Below are positions 35,783 to 43,771 of a DNA stretch of 64,000 bases, in pieces. This DNA is from Helicobacter winghamensis ATCC BAA-430 (GTDB lineage Bacteria; Campylobacterota; Campylobacteria; Campylobacterales; Helicobacteraceae). How positions within the stretch are numbered: position 1 is the first letter of the stretch; the number at the start of each line of letters is the position of its first letter. Location: assembly GCF_028751035.1 (NCBI RefSeq), contig NZ_CP063533.1:372001-436000 (forward strand). Reading direction: 5' to 3'. The position numbers were made by a program, and so were the translations under genes. Under the pieces are notes generated by a model that was not told where the DNA came from, made no database searches, and worked only from the letters and a program-made list of their open reading frames with translations.

Positions 35783-36772
35783 ATGAGCTCTGGTGTTGTA
35801 ATTTGGATATGCGGGCTTAGTGGAAGTGGTAAAACAACACTGGCAAGTGCGCTTGTAGATAAGCTTAAGCAGCAGTTTAGCAGCGTGGTTTTGTTAGATG
35901 GTGATTATTTAAGAAATATTTATAATGATTTTAATTATAGCAAGGAAAATCGATTAAATTTAGTGTATCGTTCGCAGAAACTTTGCGCAATGCTAGTTGA
36001 AAGTGGCTGTATTGTTGTTGTTTCTTTTGCTACGATGCAAAAAGAAATTTTTCTTAGCAATAGAAAGGTTTTTAAGAGATATTTTGAAATTTTGATTGAT
36101 TGCTCTTTTGAAGAGCTTGTAAAAAGGGATCAAAAGCAACTTTATAGCAGAGCTTTAAAAGGGGAGATTAAAAATGTCTATGGTGTAGATATATCTTGTG
36201 ACTTTCCTAACGCAGATTTTATCCTTGATAATTCTGAGTGCAAGGATTTAGAGCCAAAAGTTGATATTTTACACCAGAAAGTTATGGAATTTTTGTTTTC
36301 TTTGTCTATTTCTAAAACTTTAGACTTGCAAGTAAGATTTGCGCATACTCCGACATTAATTAAAGAATCCTATATGATAATGCAAGAGTTTCGTCCTTAT
36401 TTGAGCTTAGATGATTTTGTTTCTAGGATTCTGTTTTTAAATAAAACAATGCAATTTCGCCTTTTGATGTTTTATGATAATGAAAGATTAATTGGCTTGT
36501 GCGGTTTTATGCCTTCATATCTTCTTTATCACAAACAATGTTTGTTTATTAGTGATTTTGTTGTTTCTAGTGGCGTTAGAGGAATGGGATATGGGAAAAA
36601 GATATTTGCAATAATGCAAGAAATTGCTTGTGAAAATGGGTTTAATGAGATTGCCTTAGAGAGTGGAATCACAAGAGAAAAAGCGCATAAATTTTGGATT
36701 GAAAAATGTGGCTTTAGTCAAGTAAGATTTGGGTTTAAAAAGGAATTATCTGTTGGGGATTTGGCAAAATGA
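35783..36772 (+). CDS. APS-kinase-like / GNAT acetyltransferase fusion
   Basis: 329 residues. Residues 1-175 are CysC-like (GLSGSGKTTLASAL, LLDGDYLRNIY, RDQKQLYSRALKGEIKNVYGVDI). Residues 185-329 are a GNAT domain (VVSSGVRGMGYGKKIFAIMQEIA, the acetyl-CoA loop, then AHKFWIEKCGF). The N-terminal half is paralogous to the domain at 30558, so the island holds one kinase fused to a methyltransferase, one fused to an acetyltransferase and one alone. N-acetylation of 2-aminoethylphosphonate is a plausible task for the GNAT half (inference). ATGA overlap with the gene downstream. Confidence 0.8.
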   Translation: MSSGVVIWICGLSGSGKTTLASALVDKLKQQFSSVVLLDGDYLRNIYNDFNYSKENRLNLVYRSQKLCAMLVESGCIVVVSFATMQKEIFLSNRKVFKRYFEILIDCSFEELVKRDQKQLYSRALKGEIKNVYGVDISCDFPNADFILDNSECKDLEPKVDILHQKVMEFLFSLSISKTLDLQVRFAHTPTLIKESYMIMQEFRPYLSLDDFVSRILFLNKTMQFRLLMFYDNERLIGLCGFMPSYLLYHKQCLFISDFVVSSGVRGMGYGKKIFAIMQEIACENGFNEIALESGITREKAHKFWIEKCGFSQVRFGFKKELSVGDLAK

Positions 36773-38580
36773 TAGCAGTAATTTTAGCAGCAGGTATAGG
36801 AAATAGACTTAAAAAATACACCAAAGATAAACCAAAATGTATGGTAGAAGTTGGTGGGATTACAATTATAGAGAGATTATTAAAACAAATTGTGCAATAT
36901 GGAAAACCAAAACGGATTGTCATTGTTACTGGGTATTTGGAAAATGTATTAACAAATTATATTAAAAATTTGGAGTTGTCATCAAAGGTTGTTATTGACT
37001 TTGTTTATAATGATAAATATTATTATGCAAATAATATTTATTCTTTATATAGCGCTAAAAAATATTTAAATGATGATATGGTTTTGTTTGAGGCTGATTT
37101 AGTTTTTGATGATTCTGTGGTAAAAAAAGTATTTGATTCGATATTTGATAATTTTGCATTAGTTTCACACAATGAAGTTTGGATGGAAGGAACTGTTGTA
37201 ACAATTGATGAAAAATATAGGATCAAAGAAATAATTCTTAAAGATGATTTTAACTTTAAAAATATTGATTTATATTATAAGACTGCTAATATTTATAAAT
37301 TTTCTAAAGACTTTTTAAAAGAGTTTTATATTCCTATTTTAGAAGATTATATTAGAGAGAATAAAATTGAATTTTATTATGAAAAAGCTCTAAAGGAAGC
37401 CTTAAAGAATAATGGCATATTGGATGTAGAGATTGTAGAAAGTGATTTATGGTATGAAATCGATAATCCAAATGATCTTGTAATTGCCGATATTATGTTT
37501 TCTGAGCTGAATGAGCGTTATGAAAAACTAGAAAAAAGTTATGGTGGATATTGGAGATTTCCAAAAATAAAAGATTATTGTTATTTGGTAAATCCTTATT
37601 TTCCAACGCCTAAACTTTTAGAAGAGCTTGGTTTAATGCTTGGTAATCTAGCAATAAATTATCCATCTGGCTTGAAAATCATTCAGAGATTAGCGGGGAC
37701 GATGTTTGATGTTGATGAAAGATTTTTATTAGTTGGTAATGGGGCTAGCGAGTTAATTAAAGCATTGATGGTGGTGCTAGAGGGTAAGGTTGGTATAGTA
37801 GTTCCAACTTTTGATGAATATGTGAATTGTGCAAAAGAAGTTGCATTTTTTGAAACAAAATCTAGGTTTGCTTACAATGCATCAGAGCTTATTGCATTTA
37901 TGTCTAAAGAGTCAATTAAAACAATGCTTCTTATAGCCCCTGATAATCCTAGCGGATTTCTGCTTCCCAAAGGGGATTTAGAAGAGATTTTAAATTGGAC
38001 AAAGAAGCGTAATATTAGTGTTATTTTAGATGAATCTTTTATGGATTTTGCGGAATCTTATTATACATTTTTGACTAATGAAAAATTAGCCTTGTATCCA
38101 AATTTGATTCTTGTTAAGAGTATTTCAAAATCTTATGGGGTTGCAGGGTTTAGGCTTGGTATTTTAGCTAGTTCTAATGAAAAAACACTTGAAGCAATAC
38201 AGAGTAAAAGTGCAATTTGGAATATCAATTCTGTTGCTGAATACTTTTTGCAAACTATAGTTAAATACAAAAAAGAGTATAAAAGATCTTGTGAGAGATT
38301 AATAGAGACAAGAAAAGATTTTATTTGTGCATTAAGAGATATAAAACAAATAGAGGTTTTTGAATCTCAAAGCAATTATGTTTTATGCTCCATAAAAAAT
38401 GAAGGTATTAGTGTTAAGGAATTGGCAATTTTTTGTTTAGAAAATCATTTTTTTATCAAAGATTGTTCTAGTAAAATAGGCTTAAAAAATGGTAGATTTT
38501 TTAGGTTAGCTATCAAAGATGAATTTTTAAATGCTGAATTGATTTGTGTTTTAAGGGAATTTTTTAAGGAGAGATATTGA
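36769..38580 (+). CDS. Nucleotidyltransferase / class I-II aminotransferase fusion (PntC-AEP transaminase-like)
   Basis: 603 residues. Residues 1-245 are a LicC/PntC-type nucleotidyltransferase (LAAGIGNRLKKYTKDKPKCMVEVGG split over the start, FEADLVFDD, WYEIDNPNDL at the end). Residues 260-603 are a HisC/CobD-like PLP aminotransferase (VGNGASELIKALM, APDNPSGFLLP, DESFMDFAE, and the PLP lysine in SISKSYGVAGFRLG). Fused CTP:AEP cytidylyltransferase-AEP transaminase proteins (PntC) are known; here, after PEP mutase and decarboxylase, this enzyme would make AEP and CMP-AEP. Those known fusions may use a different aminotransferase class, so serinol- or ethanolamine-phosphate chemistry, as in C. 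jejuni Cj1436/Cj1437, is the main alternative. Confidence 0.78.
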   Translation: MIAVILAAGIGNRLKKYTKDKPKCMVEVGGITIIERLLKQIVQYGKPKRIVIVTGYLENVLTNYIKNLELSSKVVIDFVYNDKYYYANNIYSLYSAKKYLNDDMVLFEADLVFDDSVVKKVFDSIFDNFALVSHNEVWMEGTVVTIDEKYRIKEIILKDDFNFKNIDLYYKTANIYKFSKDFLKEFYIPILEDYIRENKIEFYYEKALKEALKNNGILDVEIVESDLWYEIDNPNDLVIADIMFSELNERYEKLEKSYGGYWRFPKIKDYCYLVNPYFPTPKLLEELGLMLGNLAINYPSGLKIIQRLAGTMFDVDERFLLVGNGASELIKALMVVLEGKVGIVVPTFDEYVNCAKEVAFFETKSRFAYNASELIAFMSKESIKTMLLIAPDNPSGFLLPKGDLEEILNWTKKRNISVILDESFMDFAESYYTFLTNEKLALYPNLILVKSISKSYGVAGFRLGILASSNEKTLEAIQSKSAIWNINSVAEYFLQTIVKYKKEYKRSCERLIETRKDFICALRDIKQIEVFESQSNYVLCSIKNEGISVKELAIFCLENHFFIKDCSSKIGLKNGRFFRLAIKDEFLNAELICVLREFFKERY

Positions 38581-39348
38581 ATGTAATTTTATTAACAGAT
38601 TGTCGTATTAAAATAGAGAATATTATTAAAATTTTATTAGATAATAATTTTGAAATATTTGGTATTTGTTTTGGGCAATGTGTAATTGCAGAAGACAAAC
38701 AAGCTTTATGCAGAGAATATCAATTGCAAATCTTAAGCAAACAAGAATTGATAAAATGCAGTGGAATTGATGTAATTTTATCTTATGGTTATACCCATTA
38801 TATTCCAAAGAAAGTGTTTTCTTCTGTGAAGTATTGCATTAATTTTCATCCGGGTTTGTTGCCTGAGTATAAGGGTTGCTATACGCTGTATTATGGAATG
38901 ATAAATGGAGAAAAAGAATGGGGTATGACAGCGCATTTTGTGAATGAAAAATTTGATGAAGGAGAGATAATTTTAATAGAAAAATTTGCCCTAGATTATG
39001 AAAAAACAGGAAAAGAAATTGCTGAGCATATTTGGAATGAAGTGGGAATTAATGCTGTTAAGAAGATTGTATCTATGATAAAAGAAAATAAAATAGAGGG
39101 ATTTTCTCAAAAAAAAACTTCAAAAATAACCTGCGGGGGGGGGGGGATATTACGGTAGAGAGAGGCTTAATAGAGAAAAATTTATCTCCATTGAGAATAT
39201 AAAATCTTTGGAATCTAATGAGATTATCAAAAAGATTAGAGCTATGTGGTATCCCCCTTATGATGGTTTGCGCATAAAGCTAGAAGATGAAGAAGAGTTA
39301 TTTTTGCTGGATAGGAAAATTTGGGATACAATTAAGGGTAAAATTTAG
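38577..39348 (+). CDS. Formyltransferase-fold enzyme, phase-variable, currently OFF
   Basis: About 256 residues when in frame. Catalytic block CINFHPGLLPEYKGCYTLYYGMINGEKEWGMTAHFV plus FDEGEII matches Fmt-type enzymes. The G12 tract (39135-39146) near residue 187 leads to a stop three codons later. In the alternate frame the sequence continues YYGRERLNREKFI, IKKIRAMWYPPYDGL and ends at TAG 39346-39348, the normal Fmt-like C-terminus. G11 or G14 would be ON. The TTG start overlaps the previous stop. It may formylate the amino group of AEP or of an amino sugar (inference). Confidence 0.85.
39135..39146 (+). repeat. G12 contingency tract in formyltransferase gene
   Basis: Twelve Gs flanked by CTGC and ATATTACG. 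Out of frame at G12; ON at G11 or G14. Confidence 0.95.
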
Positions 39349-39362
39349 TTTGGAGTAAATTT

Positions 39363-40211
39363 GTGGAATCTTTGCTTTATGAAACCGCTTTGATTGCGTT
39401 AGAAGCGGGGGATATTGTTTTAAAGTATTATGGTTTAGAGGATTTTGATTTAAAGCAAGATTCTTCGCCTTTAACAAAGGCAGATTTGGAATCTAATGCC
39501 TTAATTATGCAAAAATTACAAGAAATTGCGCCTTATCAAGTGTGTTCTGAAGAAGCAGTGCTAGAGTATGCAAAGCGCAAGGATTTAGAGTATTTTTGGC
39601 TCATTGATCCCCTTGATGGCACAAAGGATTTTTTAGCGCAAAATGGAGGATTTACCATTAATATTGCATTAATTCATAAAAATCGCCCCATTTTAGGCGT
39701 GGTGTTTGCCCCTGCGTCTTGCGAGCTTTATATTGCACTAAAGGGCTTTGGGGGCTTTAAGTATAATGTGGAATCGCTAAAGGGTGCAAGAGAGAGTGGC
39801 GCATTAAATTTAGCTTGGCTAGAGCAAAACAAAATTTTCTTAAAGGGTGAGAGAATCTCGCAAGATGAGCAAATTATCGCTTGTGATTCCGTGTTTCATA
39901 GCACGCAAGCCACGCAAGATTTTATCAATAAATACCATTTAAAAGTGCAAAAATATGGTTCATCACTTAAGATTTGCGCATTAGCTGAAGGAAAGGCTGA
40001 TGTTTATCCGCGCTTTAATGGCACAAGTGAATGGGATATTGCAGCTTGTGAGATTGTGTTAGAAGAGAGTGGGGGGGTGGTGCTAGATTGTGTAACCAAA
40101 AAGCCTTTGACATATAATAAAGAGAGCTTTAGAAATAATCATTTTGTAGCATTTGCAAAGGCACAAGTGGGTAAAGAGATTTATAAAGATATTATAAATG
40201 GGAATTTTTAG
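39363..40211 (+). CDS. cysQ: 3'(2'),5'-bisphosphate nucleotidase, CysQ family
   Basis: 282 residues. Inositol-monophosphatase fold with the metal-binding motifs SEEA (near residue 59), DPLDGTKDF (near 85) and the C-terminal WDIAACEIVLEESGG. CysQ normally removes the 3'-phosphate of pAp after PAPS-dependent transfer. Here it closes an operon with three CysC-like kinases, suggesting it may recycle a 3'-phosphonucleotide released by the transferases (inference). A GTG start with GGAG upstream is used. It is the last gene of the island before topA. Confidence 0.9.
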   Translation: MESLLYETALIALEAGDIVLKYYGLEDFDLKQDSSPLTKADLESNALIMQKLQEIAPYQVCSEEAVLEYAKRKDLEYFWLIDPLDGTKDFLAQNGGFTINIALIHKNRPILGVVFAPASCELYIALKGFGGFKYNVESLKGARESGALNLAWLEQNKIFLKGERISQDEQIIACDSVFHSTQATQDFINKYHLKVQKYGSSLKICALAEGKADVYPRFNGTSEWDIAACEIVLEESGGVVLDCVTKKPLTYNKESFRNNHFVAFAKAQVGKEIYKDIINGNF

Positions 40212-40302
40212 TAGCTTACTATGTGTTGTATTTAGAGATAATGCCTTGAAATTTTGACGTAAATTTTTGTATGATTAGCAAAATATAACTAAGGCAAGAC
40301 AT

Positions 40303-42519
40303 TTGAAAAATCTAATCATTGTAGAGTCACCAGCAAAAGCGCGAACGATAAAGAATTTTTTAGGCGGGGCATATAATGTTATCGCTTCAAAAGGGCATAT
40401 TAGAGATTTACCAAAGCACACTTTTGGAATCAAAATTGAAAATGAAACCTTTACTCCAGAATACCAGATAGATACTTCGCACAAAGAAGTTGTTAATGAG
40501 CTAAAAAGGCTTGCAAAAGAAGCAAAAGAAATTTATATCGCAACTGATGAGGATAGAGAAGGAGAGGCGATAGGTTATCATATTGCAACTGCTATTGGTA
40601 AAGATCCTAGCAAGCTTCCTAGAATTGTGTTTCACGAGATTACACAAAAGGCAATTGAATATGCGCTGAAAAATCCGCGCCACATTGATATGGATAGGGT
40701 TAATGCACAGCAGGCAAGGCGTTTGCTAGATAGAATTGTGGGTTATCGTCTAAGCCCTTTAATTGCCTCTAAGATTCAAAGGGGGCTAAGTGCGGGGCGA
40801 GTGCAAAGTAGTGCGTTAAAGATTATTATAGATAGAGAAAAAGAGATTCTAAATTTCAAACCTATTATTTATTACACCATTGAAAGCTTGTTTAAAAAAA
40901 ACAAAACCAGCCTTGAAGCAGATTTAGTAGAGTTTAAAGGCAAAAAGATTGAGAAGCTAACTTTGCAAGAATCCACAGATGCAAAAGAGATAGTGGAGGC
41001 ACTAAAGAGTGAAAGTTTTAATGTAAAAGAGATTGAAACAAAGCGTAGAAAAACAGCCACTCCACCACCATTTATGACTTCTACTTTGCAACAAAGTGCA
41101 AGCTCGCAACTAGGTTTTTCTCCTTCGCGCACGATGCAGGCAGCACAGAAGCTTTATGAAGGTGTAATGACACATAAAGGTTCAATGGGCGTTATAACAT
41201 ATATGCGAACAGATAGTTTAAATATTGCAAAAGTTGCTCAAGATGAAGCAAGGAAGCTGATTGCAAAAAGCTATGGCAAGGAATATGTGCCAAGCAAGCC
41301 AAAGGTGTATGCAACAAAGACAAAGGGTGCGCAAGAAGCACACGAAGCAATTCGCCCAACTCTAATGGACTTCACTCCACAAATTGCAGCACAATATTTA
41401 AAGGGTGATGAGCTAAAGCTTTATACGCTAATTTACAAACGATTTTTGGCTTCACAAATGCAAGATGCAGAGTTTGAGTTGCAAAATATTATGATTTATT
41501 GCAAGGTTGCGCAACTTAAAATTAGTGGCAGAAAGCTTGTATTTGATGGATTTTATCGCGTGCTTGGCAATGAAGATAAGGATAAATTGCTTCCAGAGTT
41601 TGCAAAAGAAGAAGTGCTTAAGCTTGAAAAATGCACTGCTAGCAAGCATCAAACAGAGCCACCAGCGCGGTATTCTGAAGCAAGTTTAATTAAAACGCTA
41701 GAATCCCTAGGAATTGGTCGCCCTAGCACCTATGCGCCAACAATTGCGCTTTTAACTTCAAGGGATTATATTAGCGTGGAGAAAAAGCAAATCAAGCCCC
41801 AAGAAGTTGCCTTTAAGGTTGTAGAGCTTTTAGAGGGGCATTTTAATGAAATTGTGGATTCCAAATTTACGGCAAATTTAGAAGAACGCCTTGATGCGAT
41901 TGCGGAATCCAAACAGGATTGGCAGCAACTTTTATGGGAGTTTTATAATCCTTTTATTCAAAAGATTAGCGAAGGCAAAACAAGCATTGCAAGTCAAAAA
42001 ATTGCGATTCCAACTGGTGAGAATTGTCCGCTTTGTGGCAAGGAGTTGGTGCAACGCAAAAGTCGATTTGGCGAGTTTGTGGGGTGTAGTGGTTATCCTA
42101 AGTGTAAATATATTAAAAAAGAGCAAAGTGTTACAGGTGATGATGAAGACTTAGGTGTTTGTGAGAAATGCGGCAAGCCAATGGTTAAAAAACGCGGTAG
42201 AAATGGAGAGTTTTTAGCATGTAGTGGGTATCCAGAGTGCAAGAATGCTAAGGCGTTAAAGGATTCTAAAGTGCAACCGCAAGTTTTAGAGAATGTAAAA
42301 TGTCCAAAATGTGGAGGTGAAATTTTAGAGAGAATGGGTAGGCTTGGAAAGTTTTATGGCTGTGGAAATTATCCAAAATGTGATTTTATCGCAAAATTTC
42401 CACCCACAAATCAAACTTGTCCAAAATGCAATGAAGTAATGCTAAAGCGAACATATCGCAAAAAACCAGTTTTAGAATGTCTTGCGTGTAAAGAACGCAT
42501 TGATAATTTGGAATCTTAA
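40303..42519 (+). CDS. topA: DNA topoisomerase I
   Basis: 738 residues, type IA topoisomerase that relaxes negative supercoils. The TOPRIM domain starts IIVESPAKARTIKNFL, with DEDREGEAIGYH; the catalytic Tyr is in ITYMRTDSL near residue 300. The C-terminus carries four cysteine zinc-ribbon motifs (CPLCGKEL...CSGYPKC, CEKCGKP...CSGYPEC, CPKCGGE...CGNYPKC, CPKCNE...CLAC). It starts at TTG 40303. In H. pylori topA is, as I recall, next to flaB (HP0115/HP0116); here the glycan island lies between them. Confidence 0.97.
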   Translation: MKNLIIVESPAKARTIKNFLGGAYNVIASKGHIRDLPKHTFGIKIENETFTPEYQIDTSHKEVVNELKRLAKEAKEIYIATDEDREGEAIGYHIATAIGKDPSKLPRIVFHEITQKAIEYALKNPRHIDMDRVNAQQARRLLDRIVGYRLSPLIASKIQRGLSAGRVQSSALKIIIDREKEILNFKPIIYYTIESLFKKNKTSLEADLVEFKGKKIEKLTLQESTDAKEIVEALKSESFNVKEIETKRRKTATPPPFMTSTLQQSASSQLGFSPSRTMQAAQKLYEGVMTHKGSMGVITYMRTDSLNIAKVAQDEARKLIAKSYGKEYVPSKPKVYATKTKGAQEAHEAIRPTLMDFTPQIAAQYLKGDELKLYTLIYKRFLASQMQDAEFELQNIMIYCKVAQLKISGRKLVFDGFYRVLGNEDKDKLLPEFAKEEVLKLEKCTASKHQTEPPARYSEASLIKTLESLGIGRPSTYAPTIALLTSRDYISVEKKQIKPQEVAFKVVELLEGHFNEIVDSKFTANLEERLDAIAESKQDWQQLLWEFYNPFIQKISEGKTSIASQKIAIPTGENCPLCGKELVQRKSRFGEFVGCSGYPKCKYIKKEQSVTGDDEDLGVCEKCGKPMVKKRGRNGEFLACSGYPECKNAKALKDSKVQPQVLENVKCPKCGGEILERMGRLGKFYGCGNYPKCDFIAKFPPTNQTCPKCNEVMLKRTYRKKPVLECLACKERIDNLES

Positions 42520-42528
42520 AGGAATGCA

Positions 42529-42930
42529 ATGACACAAGAAATTTTAGATTTTTTAGATAAAAATGTAGGCTTTTTGGCGACTAAGGGGACTTGTGGTAAT
42601 CCGCGCGTGCGCCCTGTGCAATCCCCTTTGTATTGCAAGGGAAAGTTGTATGCTTGCACTTCTAAGAAAAAGGGAATGTATAAGCATATGCAAAACTTTG
42701 CTGGGATTGAGCTTAGTGCATTTGATGGAAAGGATATGTGGATTAGAATCCGCGCAAAGGCTGTGTTTGATGAGAATAGAGAAATTAAACAAAAAATGCT
42801 TGAAAAATATCCTGTGGTGCAGGCAATTTATAAAAGCCCTGATAATCCTGATTTTGCAGTGTTTTATTTTGATGAGCCTAGTATTAAGATACAGAGTTTT
42901 AGTGGGCGTGATGAAGTGATAAAGGGCTAA
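42529..42930 (+). CDS. Pyridoxamine 5'-phosphate oxidase-like flavin protein
   Basis: 133 residues, small split-barrel fold. NVGFLATKGTCGNPRVRPVQSP and LYACTSKKKGMYKHMQN are typical of the short pyridoxamine-phosphate-oxidase-related family, which binds FMN or F420 in other bacteria. The exact reaction is unknown. It lies one base before bioB. Confidence 0.8.
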   Translation: MTQEILDFLDKNVGFLATKGTCGNPRVRPVQSPLYCKGKLYACTSKKKGMYKHMQNFAGIELSAFDGKDMWIRIRAKAVFDENREIKQKMLEKYPVVQAIYKSPDNPDFAVFYFDEPSIKIQSFSGRDEVIKG

Positions 42931-42931
42931 G

Positions 42932-43771
42932 ATGCAAGAGATTTTTTTATGCACAATTTGCAATGTTTCAAGTGGGAGTTGTGCAGAGGATTGCGCGTAT
43001 TGCACGCAAAGTGCGAAGTATAACGCAGATATTGAACGCTACAAATACAAACCAATTCCACAAATTTTAGAGGAAGCAAAAAGGGCAAGTGAGAATGGAG
43101 CGCTAGGATTTTGCCTTGTAACAAGTGGTAGGGAGCTAGATAACAAGCGCACAGAATATATTGCACAAGCAGCAAGGGCGATTGTTGATTCCAGGCTGCA
43201 TTTACATTTGATAGGTTGTAGTGGGATAGCAAGTGTGGAAGCATTGAGGGAACTTAAGAGCGCAGGAATTGCAAGCTATAACCATAATTTAGAAGCAAGT
43301 CGAAACTTTTTTCCAAAAATTTGCACAACGCATAGTTTTGAAGAACGCTATGAAACCTGTGAAAATGCTCTAAAAGCAGGGCTTGGATTGTGTAGTGGCG
43401 GAATCTTTGGAATGGGAGAGGGTTGGCAGGATAGAATGGATTTACTCTACGCATTGCAAACCTTAAATCCCCATAGTGTGCCGATTAACTTCTTTATCCC
43501 AAATCCCGCATTACCACTAACACAAGAGATTTTAAGCCAAGAAGAAGCCCTAGAATGTGTGAAGCTAGCAAGAGAGTATTTGCCAAATGTAAGATTAATG
43601 ATTGCAGGCGGGAGAGAAAGAGTCTTTGGGGAGAATCAAAAGGCACTTTTTGAATGCGGAATTAATGCTGTGGTGCTTGGGGATTATCTGACAACCAAAG
43701 GAAATACGCCAAAAGATGAGATAGAGCGTATTAAAAGTTATGGATATGGAATCGCAATAAGTTGTGAATAA
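42932..43771 (+). CDS. bioB: Biotin synthase
   Basis: 279 residues. Radical SAM enzyme that inserts sulfur into dethiobiotin. The cluster motif is in SSGSCAEDCAYCTQSAKYN (CX3CX2C), and GLCSGGIFGMGEGWQDR, NFFIPNPALPL and LMIAGGRE follow as in BioB. It is a little shorter than E. coli BioB, as is usual in epsilonproteobacteria. The GTG start of the next gene lies within its last codons. Confidence 0.95.
   Translation: MQEIFLCTICNVSSGSCAEDCAYCTQSAKYNADIERYKYKPIPQILEEAKRASENGALGFCLVTSGRELDNKRTEYIAQAARAIVDSRLHLHLIGCSGIASVEALRELKSAGIASYNHNLEASRNFFPKICTTHSFEERYETCENALKAGLGLCSGGIFGMGEGWQDRMDLLYALQTLNPHSVPINFFIPNPALPLTQEILSQEEALECVKLAREYLPNVRLMIAGGRERVFGENQKALFECGINAVVLGDYLTTKGNTPKDEIERIKSYGYGIAISCE

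Noticed and set aside
30558-36772. Sulfation pathway (PAPS synthesis) as the explanation of the CysC-like kinases
   Set aside because: No sulfate adenylyltransferase or sulfotransferase is visible and the kinases are interleaved with phosphonate genes; kept only as an alternative.
40255-40290. TTGACG and TATGAT/TATAAC as a sigma-70 promoter for topA
   Set aside because: The spacing between the elements (10 or about 24 bases) is wrong; a promoter is likely somewhere in 40212-40302 but cannot be placed with confidence.
42553-43005. 150-codon minus-strand ORF across the PNPOx-like gene and bioB
   Set aside because: It is antisense to two recognisable genes and has no conserved motif.
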